Of a stretch of DNA of 64,000 nucleotides, positions 34,800 to 42,939 are shown piece after piece; position 1 is the stretch's first letter, and the number at the start of each line of letters is the position of its first letter. A model generated the notes under the pieces. It did no database searches. It was not told where the DNA came from and was given only the letters and a program-made list of their open reading frames with translations. The position numbers and the translations under genes were made by a program. This DNA comes from Blastomonas aquatica (GTDB taxonomy: Bacteria; Pseudomonadota; Alphaproteobacteria; Sphingomonadales; Sphingomonadaceae): positions 186,001 through 250,000 of the forward strand of contig NZ_BMGD01000003.1 of NCBI RefSeq assembly GCF_014639875.1. The letters run 5' to 3'.

Positions 34800-36126
34800 C
34801 GATCGAGAAACTTTCGAATTCGGTCCAGTCGCTATAGGTTTCTTCAGGGGCGAACGCAGTCGTTCCGACACGCCATTGATAGCGGCCGGCCGGCAGATCG
34901 CTCAGGATGATCGACGAGCCCGAAAGCCCGGCCTCATCGACGACATACAGCGGGTTGTCCTGTGTCCGCAGCTGGAAGCGATAGCGCAGCACGCCCTCGC
35001 CGCTGCCCACCCAGCGGAAGACATAGCCGTGTTCGCTTGCAGTGGTGCCCTGTATCGCGGTCGCCAGACGGCGCTTGAAAGCGAACGTGCCTGGCATCCC
35101 TTCCAGCCCTGACCGGGCGATGGCCGTGAACCGGGCGAAGTAGTTGCCGTTGGGCAAAGCGGGCAGGGCAAAACTGGGCGAGGCATTGGCCATTTCCTCG
35201 ACGATATCGACGAACCCACTGTCGCGCGCGATCAGCAGCCGATAGGCTTGTGCGTCCGGTACCGCGCCGATTGCAAATGCTAGCGCAGGCGCCCGTTGGA
35301 TTTCCCCGCCTGCCTTCAGCACCGGTGGCGGCAACAGTTGCTCGACCGCGATCCCGCCGGTCTTGCCGATGACCGCGCCGAACTCCGCATCAAGCCGGGT
35401 TTCGGCGGCCATCGCCGGCGCGGTGAGCGCAATCCCGCCCTCGATCAGTTCGGCGCGTGCCTTGCCGTCTTGCGCATCGTAATGGTTGCGAAAATCGGTG
35501 CCGCGCACCGCAGACACAGCAATCGGGTTGCGCAGACGGAACCGGTCGTCCCGGTTGCGGAACGGCGAGACCTTGCTGCGCACCGCGCCGTTGTCCAGCG
35601 CCAGCTCGTAATCGATGCTGTTGGTGATCAGCAGCTTGCGCAACCGTGATATCCGCATCGCGCTGTTCGATGGCAGCGTGATTACCGATCCATCGGTGAG
35701 CGCCAGCGAAAGCGACGAGGCAGGCCCGGTCAGGACGCGCGCGCCTTCGCCAAGCGCCAGCCCCATGCTGACCGCGCGCGGCAGGCTGCCGTCGCTCGAA
35801 GCCTGTGCATCCCCGCGAAATGCTGCGACGGTGGCCGAAGCCGGGCGGAACTTGAGCAGGCGTACCGGCAAGGTCAACCTGCGCGCGACCGAAAGCCGGT
35901 ACGGATCAACCACGCGGTTTATGCGCTGAACCTCTTGCCAGTCGTTTTCGCGGATCATCCACGTGCGTGCCAATGTGATCAGCGTATCGCCCTTGCGGAC
36001 GGTGTAGACGATGCTGTCCTCAGCGGCGGGTTGCTGCGCCAGAGCGCGCTGCGGCGTCAGGACCAGCCCGGTGGCAAAAGCAGCCACAAGTATCCAGCAG
36101 CAGATCAGCGATGCACGCAGGGTCAT
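34792..36126 (-). CDS. Exported LysM-FecR domain protein
   Basis: 444 residues. Signal peptide (MTLRASLICCWILVAAF... ending near ALAQ). A LysM-like domain follows at about 38-88 (YTVRKGDTLITLA, then INRVVDPYRL). The FecR domain is about 100-240 (LALTDGSVITLPSNSAMRI, VRGTDFRNHYD), and a C-terminal beta-rich part (about 290-444) has fibronectin-like LSDLPAGRYQWRV. LysM suggests peptidoglycan contact; FecR domains in CHASE2/anti-sigma settings act in envelope sensing. It overlaps both neighbours (4 bases with the regulator, 8 with the kinase). Confidence 0.9.
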   Translation of the reverse strand: MTLRASLICCWILVAAFATGLVLTPQRALAQQPAAEDSIVYTVRKGDTLITLARTWMIRENDWQEVQRINRVVDPYRLSVARRLTLPVRLLKFRPASATVAAFRGDAQASSDGSLPRAVSMGLALGEGARVLTGPASSLSLALTDGSVITLPSNSAMRISRLRKLLITNSIDYELALDNGAVRSKVSPFRNRDDRFRLRNPIAVSAVRGTDFRNHYDAQDGKARAELIEGGIALTAPAMAAETRLDAEFGAVIGKTGGIAVEQLLPPPVLKAGGEIQRAPALAFAIGAVPDAQAYRLLIARDSGFVDIVEEMANASPSFALPALPNGNYFARFTAIARSGLEGMPGTFAFKRRLATAIQGTTASEHGYVFRWVGSGEGVLRYRFQLRTQDNPLYVVDEAGLSGSSIILSDLPAGRYQWRVGTTAFAPEETYSDWTEFESFSIDE

Positions 36127-36836
36127 TCGGTGAGTGAAAGGTCCTTGGCCGGGTCGATCGTTTCGAGGCGATAGCCATAGCCGAAAACGGTAAAGATGCG
36201 AAAGCCGTTCTCCGGTTTGAGTGCCAGTTTGGAACGCACGCGTGAGATGTGCATATCGAGCGTTCGGGTGGCCAAATCTGCGCTGGTCCGCCAGATCGTT
36301 TCCATGATGTACGCGCGCGACAAAGTGCGGTCGCGATTGCGGAACAAAAGGTCTGCCAGCTCGAATTCCTTGGCGGTGAGCGTGATGTCCTTACCTGCAT
36401 GGCGGATGGTCTGGGCCATGCGATCGAGCCGGTATCCGCCGTATTGGGCGATCTTTTCCATGCTCGAGCCGGTTCCCGTGCGCCGCAATACAGCGGAGAT
36501 GCGTGCCGCGATGACGCTGTCTTCCTCTGGCTTGGTGATGTAATCATCTGCGCCGGCGTTAAGCGCTTCGGTGATGTCGCGCTTGGCGGTGCGGCCTGTG
36601 AGCATGATGACTGGGGGAGGATTGTCCAGCGTCTGCTGCATCCACTGGAGAACTTGCAATCCGGTCCTGGCCGGCATGTTCCAGTCGAGCATCACCAGGT
36701 CGAAGGTGTCTCGCAGCAAAGCCGTCGTCAGTCGCTCTCCATCGCTGAAGCGGGCACAGATATGGCCCATGCTTGCGATGATGCCTTCCAGAAAGATGAG
36801 GCTGTCGCCATCATCATCGGCTATTGCGATGCGCAT
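36123..36836 (-). CDS. OmpR-family response regulator
   Basis: 237 residues. Receiver domain 1-120 with ADDDGD acidic cluster, phospho-acceptor Asp51 in VMLDWNMP, and the switch Thr and Lys in MLTGR and TKPEE. Winged-helix effector domain (about 140-230): LTAKEFELADLLFRNRDRTLSR and GYGYRL. Start at 36836; the longer open frame upstream is antisense to the dehydrogenase gene and is not real. First gene of a three-gene overlapping operon with the LysM-FecR protein and the CHASE2 kinase, its likely cognate partner. Confidence 0.95.
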   Translation of the reverse strand: MRIAIADDDGDSLIFLEGIIASMGHICARFSDGERLTTALLRDTFDLVMLDWNMPARTGLQVLQWMQQTLDNPPPVIMLTGRTAKRDITEALNAGADDYITKPEEDSVIAARISAVLRRTGTGSSMEKIAQYGGYRLDRMAQTIRHAGKDITLTAKEFELADLLFRNRDRTLSRAYIMETIWRTSADLATRTLDMHISRVRSKLALKPENGFRIFTVFGYGYRLETIDPAKDLSLTE

Positions 36837-36896
36837 AAGTTCCCCTGACTGTGCGCCAAATGAGCAGTTAACTGACCTTAAGCATGCCAAATGCCT

Positions 36897-36948
36897 GTTT
36901 TTACAGTGTTTGGCGAGTCCTCCGTATACGTTTTTACATAGCTTTACA
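36897..36948. promoter_or_regulatory. Repeated TTTTTACA elements upstream of the response regulator
   Basis: GTTTTTACA occurs at 36897-36905 and 36930-36938, with a related CTTTACA at 36942-36948, about 60-110 bases before the regulator start. The first copy is nested in a GCCAAA...TTTGGC inverted repeat. OmpR-type regulators commonly bind direct repeats, so this may be an autoregulatory site. Confidence 0.45.
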
Positions 36949-37016
36949 TCAATCTGGCGGGATCCCAACCCGCATCCGAGTATTGCAAGGGGCAGTGGGC
37001 GGTGTATCTGGGCCGG

Positions 37017-38537
37017 ATGACCAGCCAGCACCCAGCGATCACCGCCACCACCCATCTTGACGCCCTTGCCGCCGCGCTTGGCTTTGCCCTGCCGCAGGGC
37101 GGGGTGGAAGTCTTCAGCCCGGTCGATGGCGCGCGGGTCGCCGGGTTCGATCCGGTCGATGCTGCCGCAGTTGGCGCTATTGCAGATCGGGCGGCCAAAG
37201 CGTTCCATCATTGGCGCACGGTTCCCGGCCCGCGCCGGGGCGAGCTGGTGCGCCGCCTCGGCGAGGAACTGCGCCGCCACAAGGCCGATCTCGGCATGCT
37301 GGTGACGCTCGATTGCGGCAAGCCGTTGTCCGAAGGACTGGGCGAGGTGCAGGAGATGATCGACATCTGCGATTTCGCGGTCGGCCTGTCGCGGCAGCTG
37401 CACGGGCTTACGATTGCCAGCGAGCGCCCCGGGCATCGGATGAGCGAGACCTGGCACCCGCTGGGACCGGTCGCGATCATTACCGCGTTCAATTTCCCGG
37501 TCGCGGTGTGGGCGTGGAACGCCGCGCTCGCTTTGGTCTGCGGCGACAGCGTGGTGTGGAAGCCATCGGAGAAGACCCCGCTGACTGCGATCGCGGTGCA
37601 GGCGCTGTTCGACCGGGTCGTCGCAGACTTTGGTCCGGATGCACCCGAGGGGCTGGCGCAACTGGTGCTCGGCGATGCGCCGACCGGCGCGGCCTTGGTC
37701 GACCACCCGGAGATTGCGCTGGTTTCCGCCACCGGCAGCACCGCGATGGGGCGGATTGTTGGCCAGGCGGCGGCCAGGCGCTTTGCGCGCAGCCTGCTCG
37801 AACTTGGCGGCAACAACGCGACTGTGGTTGCGCCCAGCGCCGACATGGAGCTCGCGCTGACCGGCTGCGCCTTCGGCTTCATGGGCACGACGGGCCAGCG
37901 TTGCACCTCGCTCAGGCGGCTGTTTGTCGAGCGTGGGACCTATGACTCGTTCGTGCCGCGGATCATCTCGGCGGCGGCGCGGCTGCCGATCGGCGATCCG
38001 CGCGATCCGGCAAACCTTGCAGGTCCGTTGATTGACGAGGCGTCCTTCGGCGCGATGCAGGCCGCGCTCGCCGATGCCCGCGCGCTCGGCGCCACGGTGC
38101 ATGGCGGCGAGCGGATCGATGGATCGGGCGCGGGCGTGTACGTCCGCCCGGCGGTGGTCGAGATGCCCACGCAGACCGGCCCGATGCTGCGCGAAACCTT
38201 CGCGCCGATCCTCTATTGCCTGCGCTACGACACGCTGGACGAGGCGATCGCGCTCAACAATGCCGCGGCGCAAGGGCTGTCCTCCTCGATCTTCACCAAC
38301 GACCTGCGCGAGGCCGAAGCCTTCGTCGCCGCCTCGGGCAGCGATTGCGGCATAGCCAACATCAACATCGGCACCTCGGGCGCGGAAATCGGCGGCGCAT
38401 TCGGCGGCGAGAAGGAAACCGGCGGTGGCCGCGAGTCCGGATCGGACAGCTGGAAGGCCTACATGCGCCGCCAGACCAGCACGGTGAACTATTCCGCCGC
38501 GCTGCCGCTGGCGCAGGGGGTGACGTTCGAGCTTTGA
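37017..38537 (+). CDS. ALDH7-type aldehyde dehydrogenase, probable L-piperidine-6-carboxylate dehydrogenase
   Basis: 506 residues from the ATG at 37017 (a GTG at 37002 is also in frame). The ALDH7 (antiquitin) signature is TTGQRCTSLRRLFV with nucleophile Cys296; ELGGNNA supplies the general-base Glu, and AFNFPVAVWAWNAAL and WKPSEKTPLTA fit the NAD site. ALDH7 enzymes oxidise alpha-aminoadipic semialdehyde/piperideine-6-carboxylate in lysine catabolism. No lysine catabolic neighbours are present, so the substrate is inferred from family only. It is divergent from the response-regulator operon. Confidence 0.88.
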   Translation: MTSQHPAITATTHLDALAAALGFALPQGGVEVFSPVDGARVAGFDPVDAAAVGAIADRAAKAFHHWRTVPGPRRGELVRRLGEELRRHKADLGMLVTLDCGKPLSEGLGEVQEMIDICDFAVGLSRQLHGLTIASERPGHRMSETWHPLGPVAIITAFNFPVAVWAWNAALALVCGDSVVWKPSEKTPLTAIAVQALFDRVVADFGPDAPEGLAQLVLGDAPTGAALVDHPEIALVSATGSTAMGRIVGQAAARRFARSLLELGGNNATVVAPSADMELALTGCAFGFMGTTGQRCTSLRRLFVERGTYDSFVPRIISAAARLPIGDPRDPANLAGPLIDEASFGAMQAALADARALGATVHGGERIDGSGAGVYVRPAVVEMPTQTGPMLRETFAPILYCLRYDTLDEAIALNNAAAQGLSSSIFTNDLREAEAFVAASGSDCGIANINIGTSGAEIGGAFGGEKETGGGRESGSDSWKAYMRRQTSTVNYSAALPLAQGVTFEL

Positions 38538-38695
38538 GGGGGAAAGTGCCCTGTGAGGGGGAGGGGCCCGATCATATTGCGACACGGCCTGAATGTCCCG
38601 GTCCCCTGCTAAGGCAGGAGATGGATGCCTGTCTTCGCAGCCAAACGGGAAGAGCGAGCTTGCCATCGTTTTACGTCAGCTTTCCACGTTCGGAC

Positions 38696-38740
38696 GAAAA
38701 AAGCTGCCGTTCTACAATCGACCCCAAAGTGGTCAGAAAG
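38696..38740. repeat. Short dispersed repeat, copy A, beside the barstar-like gene
   Basis: GAAAAAAGCTGCCGTTC (exact in both copies), then a diverged AA-CGACCCCAAAGTGGTCA stretch. Direct repeat of 39166-39212; the two flank the barstar-like gene. Confidence 0.75.
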
Positions 38741-38742
38741 CT

Positions 38743-39048
38743 TCAGGTGACCAGCACGGCCACATCGACATCGCCTGCCCAGTCGGGATCGGTTGTTCGT
38801 TCGTTGCGGGCCTCTTCAACCCACGATGCAAAGTCATTGAGAAAGTCGCGAATGTCGTCTGAAGGGTCGCTGATGACCACCCGATAGGGCGGCTGCACGC
38901 GGTTGAGTTCAAGGTGATAAATCATGGTTTCCAGAAAGGCGTCAGCGTTTCGTCCGTGCCATTCAACGCTGCCCAAGGCATCAGCAAGAGCGTCGTAGAA
39001 GTCGTGCTTCGTGCGCCAGTTCTTCCCGCTCAAGTTGATCGTTTGCAT
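38743..39048 (-). CDS. Barstar-like ribonuclease inhibitor
   Basis: 101 residues. The barstar family signature is visible in W-x-x-x-x-x-F-YDALADALG-x-x-x-W-HGRNADAFLETM, and the acidic C-terminal half (VISDPSDDIRDFLNDFASWVEEA) fits the inhibitory helix/strand. Barstar binds and blocks barnase-type RNases in the cytoplasm. No barnase or polymorphic-toxin gene is near, so it is an orphan immunity-type gene. Local base composition is lower in GC than the rest of the window. Confidence 0.85.
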   Translation of the reverse strand: MQTINLSGKNWRTKHDFYDALADALGSVEWHGRNADAFLETMIYHLELNRVQPPYRVVISDPSDDIRDFLNDFASWVEEARNERTTDPDWAGDVDVAVLVT

Positions 39049-39165
39049 CCCGGCATTCTAGGCACCTTCGATCAAGGAGCAATGGCAAGAAACCACCCAA
39101 TTTCGGTCATAGGGCACACCCGCACCTCAACCCGAAACTTGACGGGCAGCTATCCGGGCATTGCT

Positions 39166-39212
39166 GAAAAAAGCTGCCGTTCGGCAAACGACCCCCATTG
39201 TGGTCATTCAGC
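39166..39212. repeat. Short dispersed repeat, copy B
   Basis: GAAAAAAGCTGCCGTTCGGC...ACGACCCCCATTGTGGTCATTCAGC. Same orientation as 38696-38740. It stands just before the hypothetical gene at 39234. Confidence 0.75.
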
Positions 39213-39233
39213 AACGCACTATTCTCACGCGGT

Positions 39234-39641
39234 ATGAGCTATGTCGAGCGCGATAGACGAGTGGAGCTGAAGCTGTTCGGATTCCAAGCTGATGGCGAGC
39301 GAATGCTCCCGGCCGGTGGAAGCATGGTTAGACACCGGGACGGCAGTATGGGGTGGGTAAGGCCCTCCAGTCTTGGAGTGAACGAAACTTGGGCTGACGC
39401 TATACAAATTCTGATCGCATCGCTCGGTGGAGAGGAAGCTGTCGCGAGCCTCATCGAATCCCTCAATCCTGATAGACGAGTCATCGCTATCAGTGTTCCG
39501 TTTGGGTCTCCGTATCAGGAAAACAATGGTCTCACGGCAGAAACCGTTCAAATGCTTGCAAGGCTATCCCTGGAACTCGACGTCTGCCCTCTGGATTTCG
39601 ATCCACGCAACCCGTCGCACCTTGCCCCTGAACGGTATTGA
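39234..39641 (+). CDS. Hypothetical protein, weak DUF4279-like (immunity-type) resemblance
   Basis: 135 residues, no signal or membrane segment. Order of features: a beta-rich start (YVERDRRVELKLFGF), GSMGWVRPSSL, a helix with WADAIQILIASLGG, then RRVIAISVPFG and a C-terminal helix LTAETVQMLARLSLELDV. The layout suggests DUF4279-like cytoplasmic proteins found in toxin-immunity loci, but no diagnostic motif is certain. It lies next to the barstar-like gene in the lower-GC patch, divergent from it. Function unknown. Confidence 0.6.
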   Translation: MSYVERDRRVELKLFGFQADGERMLPAGGSMVRHRDGSMGWVRPSSLGVNETWADAIQILIASLGGEEAVASLIESLNPDRRVIAISVPFGSPYQENNGLTAETVQMLARLSLELDVCPLDFDPRNPSHLAPERY

Positions 39642-39777
39642 CTTTTGAGGTCAGGAATCCACCCAAATATCGCCATCCAAGGCGGAGCAGCGCGCGCTTA
39701 AGACCGGTCAGGCAGCTAGCGCAGCGATCTCTCTAAAACCGAAAAAATTTTTCAGCGCCCCCAAAGCGGACGTCAGA

Positions 39778-40161
39778 TCAGCAAGGATTTTGCGAGCGTC
39801 GTTTGTAGTGCCGCAGAGTGCTGTCCGGGTAAGCCGCCACCAGTATGATAGGTCCGCTGTCGGTCATTAGAACTCGATAAAGGTGCGTGTCTCCTGACGT
39901 GATATCGAACTCACCGTTTTCGACTGAGGCGACCATAGGTATCTCAAGAACCAGGCCGACTTTACGCTGTGTGTATCGAAGTGGGAGGACTGCGGGGCTT
40001 TCCCCGATCCGAACACCGTTCGACTGGACGCTCAGGGAAGGTGCGTCAGGAGCAACGTAGCAGCCCACGACAGGAGAAGGGTCGACTGCCTCCGATTCGT
40101 TGAAGTCTGTGCATCCAGCGACCATCAACAGAAGTGGCAGAGTCGTGGCGAGCTTAATCAT
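39778..40161 (-). CDS. Small predicted lipoprotein
   Basis: 127 residues from the ATG at 40161. Lipobox VAGC (Cys17) after MIKLATTLPLLLM. The rest is a small beta-rich domain with several Cys and no recognised family. It is in the accessory patch between the ALDH7 gene and zapE and has the same lower GC. Function unknown. Confidence 0.65.
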   Translation of the reverse strand: MIKLATTLPLLLMVAGCTDFNESEAVDPSPVVGCYVAPDAPSLSVQSNGVRIGESPAVLPLRYTQRKVGLVLEIPMVASVENGEFDITSGDTHLYRVLMTDSGPIILVAAYPDSTLRHYKRRSQNPC

Positions 40162-40275
40162 ACGCTGCACAGGGTAGCTGTGCGGGCACAACGGTCAACG
40201 GCAGTTTCCCACCCAAATCCAGCCGCTGGACCCTGTTCACGTTCAACCCGAAACCTGCGGCCAGCCTGACCCGAA

Positions 40276-41406
40276 CTAACCCGCTCCAGCCCGCTCGCCG
40301 TGGCCCAGCGCCAGATAGCTGTCCGACTGCATCTCCATCAGCCGCGAGATCGTGCGGTCGAACTCGAAGCGGCCGTCGCCGCTGGAATACAGGTCCATCG
40401 GCTCGGCATCGGCGGATGCGATCAGCTTGACCTTCATTTCGTAGAGCGCGTCGATCAGGGTCACGAAGCGCGCGGCCTCGTTGCGGTTTTCGGGGCCGAG
40501 TTGGGGCACGCCGACCAGGAACACGGTGTGATAGCGCCGCGCGATCGCGAGATAGTCGGGCGCGCCGCGCGCTTCGGTGCAGAGCTTCTTGAACGAGAAC
40601 ACCGCGACGCCCTTCAACGACTTGGGCACATGGATGGAGCGCCCGCCGCTGATCGCGACTTCGCCGCTGGGGACGTGCGCGGCGTCGTCGGGCGAATAGT
40701 CGGTCATGCGGAAGAAGGCTTCGCGCAGGGCGGCAGTGGCGGCGGGGCCGTTGGGGACGTGCCAGGTGCTGGTGCCCGACAGACGCTCGAGCCGGTAATC
40801 GGTCGGGCCGTTCAAGGATTGCACATCGAGCCTTTGCTTGATCAGCGCGATGAACGGCAGGAAATGCTCGCGGTTGAGGCCATCCTTGTAGAGATCGTCA
40901 GGCGGGCGGTTGGAGGTGGCGACCACGGTGACGCCCGCCTCGATGATCGCGGTGAACAGCCGCGACATGATCATCGCATCTGCGGAGTTGTTGACCACCA
41001 TTTCGTCGAATGCGATCAGCCGGTAGTTTTCGGTGAACTGGCGCGCGACCGGGGGGATGGGATCGCCCTGCATCGTGTCACGCTCGACCCGCAGTCGCGC
41101 GTGGATGTCCTGCATGAACTCGTGGAAATGGACGCGGGTCTTGCGTTCTATGCTGACCGATTCATAGAACAGGTCCATCAGCATCGACTTGCCGCGTCCG
41201 ACCCCGCCGAACATATAGAGCCCGCGTACCGGCTCGGGCTGCGGCTTCATCGCCATCAGCCGCCAGAGCAACGATCCGCGTGGCGGGACCGCCTGCAGCG
41301 CATCCTGCATCGCCTGCAATCGGACGGCAGCGGCGCGCTGGTCCGGATCGGGGCGCAGTTCGCCTGCGGTGACGAGCGACTCGTACCGGGCAAGCGTTCC
41401 GATCAT
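40276..41406 (-). CDS. zapE: Cell division protein ZapE / AFG1-like ATPase
   Basis: 376 residues. AFG1 family AAA-like ATPase: Walker A GGVGRGKSMLMD (about 67-78), FHEFMQDIH, Walker B-like LIAFDEMVV, and ATSNRPPDDLYKDGLNR. In E. coli ZapE associates with the Z-ring under stress. Its ATG overlaps the upstream thioesterase stop by 4 bases. It belongs to a minus-strand group with sdhB and the thioesterase. Confidence 0.95.
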   Translation of the reverse strand: MIGTLARYESLVTAGELRPDPDQRAAAVRLQAMQDALQAVPPRGSLLWRLMAMKPQPEPVRGLYMFGGVGRGKSMLMDLFYESVSIERKTRVHFHEFMQDIHARLRVERDTMQGDPIPPVARQFTENYRLIAFDEMVVNNSADAMIMSRLFTAIIEAGVTVVATSNRPPDDLYKDGLNREHFLPFIALIKQRLDVQSLNGPTDYRLERLSGTSTWHVPNGPAATAALREAFFRMTDYSPDDAAHVPSGEVAISGGRSIHVPKSLKGVAVFSFKKLCTEARGAPDYLAIARRYHTVFLVGVPQLGPENRNEAARFVTLIDALYEMKVKLIASADAEPMDLYSSGDGRFEFDRTISRLMEMQSDSYLALGHGERAGAG

Positions 41407-41885
41407 GCCCGATCGACCCTTGGCTTGCCCATCTTGCGGATGGTGCCGCTATAGGCGCAAATGCTCGCGCCCTGCTGCTTCACCAGCCCGCGCAGGAACA
41501 GCATCCGTCCGGTTTCCTTGATGATCTCGACTTCGCAATCCATCGGCACGCCGACCTTGCCGGCGCCGACGAAATGCGTGCTGAGGTCGAGCGTCACACC
41601 CGGACCCTCCCGCAGCGATCCGTTGAGCCGCGCGCACACGAACATCGCGATATCGACCTGGGTCAGGATCGCGCCGCCATGGACGTTGTTGGCAAGATTG
41701 CCCTGCAGGTGGCCGGGGACAGTGCGGACAACGACGGTGCCGTCATCGCGCTGCATCACCGACATGGGTCCCAGCGTGCTGTTATAGCGGCCTTCCGCGC
41801 GCAACGTCCACCGCATCCAGCCCGGATGGTCCGGGTCTGGTCCGAAGGCGAAATCATCGGGCAATACAGGCGAGTCTGCGTCCAC
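41403..41885 (-). CDS. PaaI-family hotdog thioesterase
   Basis: 160 residues. Active-site segment VHGGAILTQVDIAMF (about 69-83) with the HGG motif and the acidic residue on the following helix; later LDLSTHFVGAGKVG matches the family beta strand. It probably hydrolyses an acyl- or aryl-CoA. Coupled by a 4-base overlap to zapE and 43 bases after sdhB. Distinct from the partial PaaI-type gene at base 1. Confidence 0.88.
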   Translation of the reverse strand: MDADSPVLPDDFAFGPDPDHPGWMRWTLRAEGRYNSTLGPMSVMQRDDGTVVVRTVPGHLQGNLANNVHGGAILTQVDIAMFVCARLNGSLREGPGVTLDLSTHFVGAGKVGVPMDCEVEIIKETGRMLFLRGLVKQQGASICAYSGTIRKMGKPRVDRA

Positions 41886-41928
41886 CGGGGCGATGTCAAT
41901 CGAACGGTCTGGTCAGCCGGGAGGCCGA

Positions 41929-42711
41929 TCAGACGTGCCGTTCGACCTGCATCTTCTTGATCTCGGCGATCGCGCGCGCCGGGTTGAGGCCCTTGGGGCA
42001 GACATTGGCGCAGTTCATGATCGTGTGGCAGCGATAGAGGCGGAAGGGATCTTCCAGCTCGTCGAGCCTCTCACCGGTCATTTCGTCACGGCTGTCTGCC
42101 AGCCAGCGATAGGCCTGCAGCAAGATGGCGGGGCCAAGGAACTTGTCCGAGTTCCACCAATAGCTGGGGCAGCTAGTCGAGCAGCACGCACACAGGATGC
42201 ATTCGTACAGGCCGTCGAGCTTGGCACGGTCGGCGGGCGACTGCAGCCGCTCCTTGCCCGAGGGCACCGGCGTCACGGTCTGCAGCCACGGGCGGATCGA
42301 GGCGTATTGCGCGTAGAAGTGGCTGAAATCGGGGACCAGATCCTTGATCACGTCCATATGCGGCAACGGCGTTATGCGCACCTCGCCCTTGCAGTCTTCA
42401 ATCGCGGTGGTGCAGGCCAGGCCATTGCGGCCGTTGATGTTCATCGAGCACGATCCGCAGATGCCTTCGCGGCAAGAGCGGCGGAAGGTCAGCGTCGAAT
42501 CCTGCTCGGACTTCATCTTGATCAGCGCATCGAGCACCATCGGGCCGCAATCGTCCAGATCGATGTCGAAAGTGTCATAGCGCGGGTTCTCGCCGCTATC
42601 GGGATCATAGCGATAGACCTTGAATTTCTTGGTCCGGCCACCGGTTTTGTTGCTGAACGCCTGGCCCTTGCCAGTGATCTTGCTGTTCGCCGGGAGCGTA
42701 AAGGTAGCCAT
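41929..42711 (-). CDS. sdhB: Succinate dehydrogenase iron-sulfur subunit
   Basis: 260 residues. The [2Fe-2S] domain has CREGICGSC plus the distal C near [10 protein letters not shown]; the [4Fe-4S]/[3Fe-4S] domain has [12 protein letters not shown] and [17 protein letters not shown]. Carries electrons from SdhA flavin to quinone at the inner membrane. sdhA, sdhC and sdhD do not precede it: upstream is a palindromic repeat and an ATP-grasp gene. The operon is therefore split or its other parts lie elsewhere. Confidence 0.97.
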   Translation of the reverse strand: MATFTLPANSKITGKGQAFSNKTGGRTKKFKVYRYDPDSGENPRYDTFDIDLDDCGPMVLDALIKMKSEQDSTLTFRRSCREGICGSCSMNINGRNGLACTTAIEDCKGEVRITPLPHMDVIKDLVPDFSHFYAQYASIRPWLQTVTPVPSGKERLQSPADRAKLDGLYECILCACCSTSCPSYWWNSDKFLGPAILLQAYRWLADSRDEMTGERLDELEDPFRLYRCHTIMNCANVCPKGLNPARAIAEIKKMQVERHV

Positions 42712-42833
42712 GGAATCCCTCGTAAATCTGTGCGTCCGACGCCTAGATAGTCACTTTATCGCTCAGGCTCAACGGCAGATGGGGAAAGGGCGAGAAAAAG
42801 GTGGATTGGTCAATCTTCTCAACACACCATCAT

Positions 42834-42913
42834 CCGTTCTCCGGCGAAAGCCGGAGTCCATGGGCGATATTTTGCTGTCATCGCTCTGGATTCCGGCTTT
42901 CGCCGGAAAACGG
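42834..42913. repeat. Sphingomonad palindromic repeat, copy 5
   Basis: CCGTTCTCCGGCGAAAGCCGGAGT...GGATTCCGGCTTTCGCCGGAAAACGG. It lies between the ATP-grasp stop (42940) and the sdhB start (42711). Confidence 0.92.
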
Positions 42914-42939
42914 ATAATTTGCAGGGCCCTGCGGTGCGT

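Noticed and set aside
36837-38666. A long minus-strand open frame continuous with the response regulator (over 800 codons)
   Set aside because: It is antisense to the well-supported ALDH7 gene, its product is Arg/His/Gly-rich without motifs, and the regulator has a clear start at 36836.
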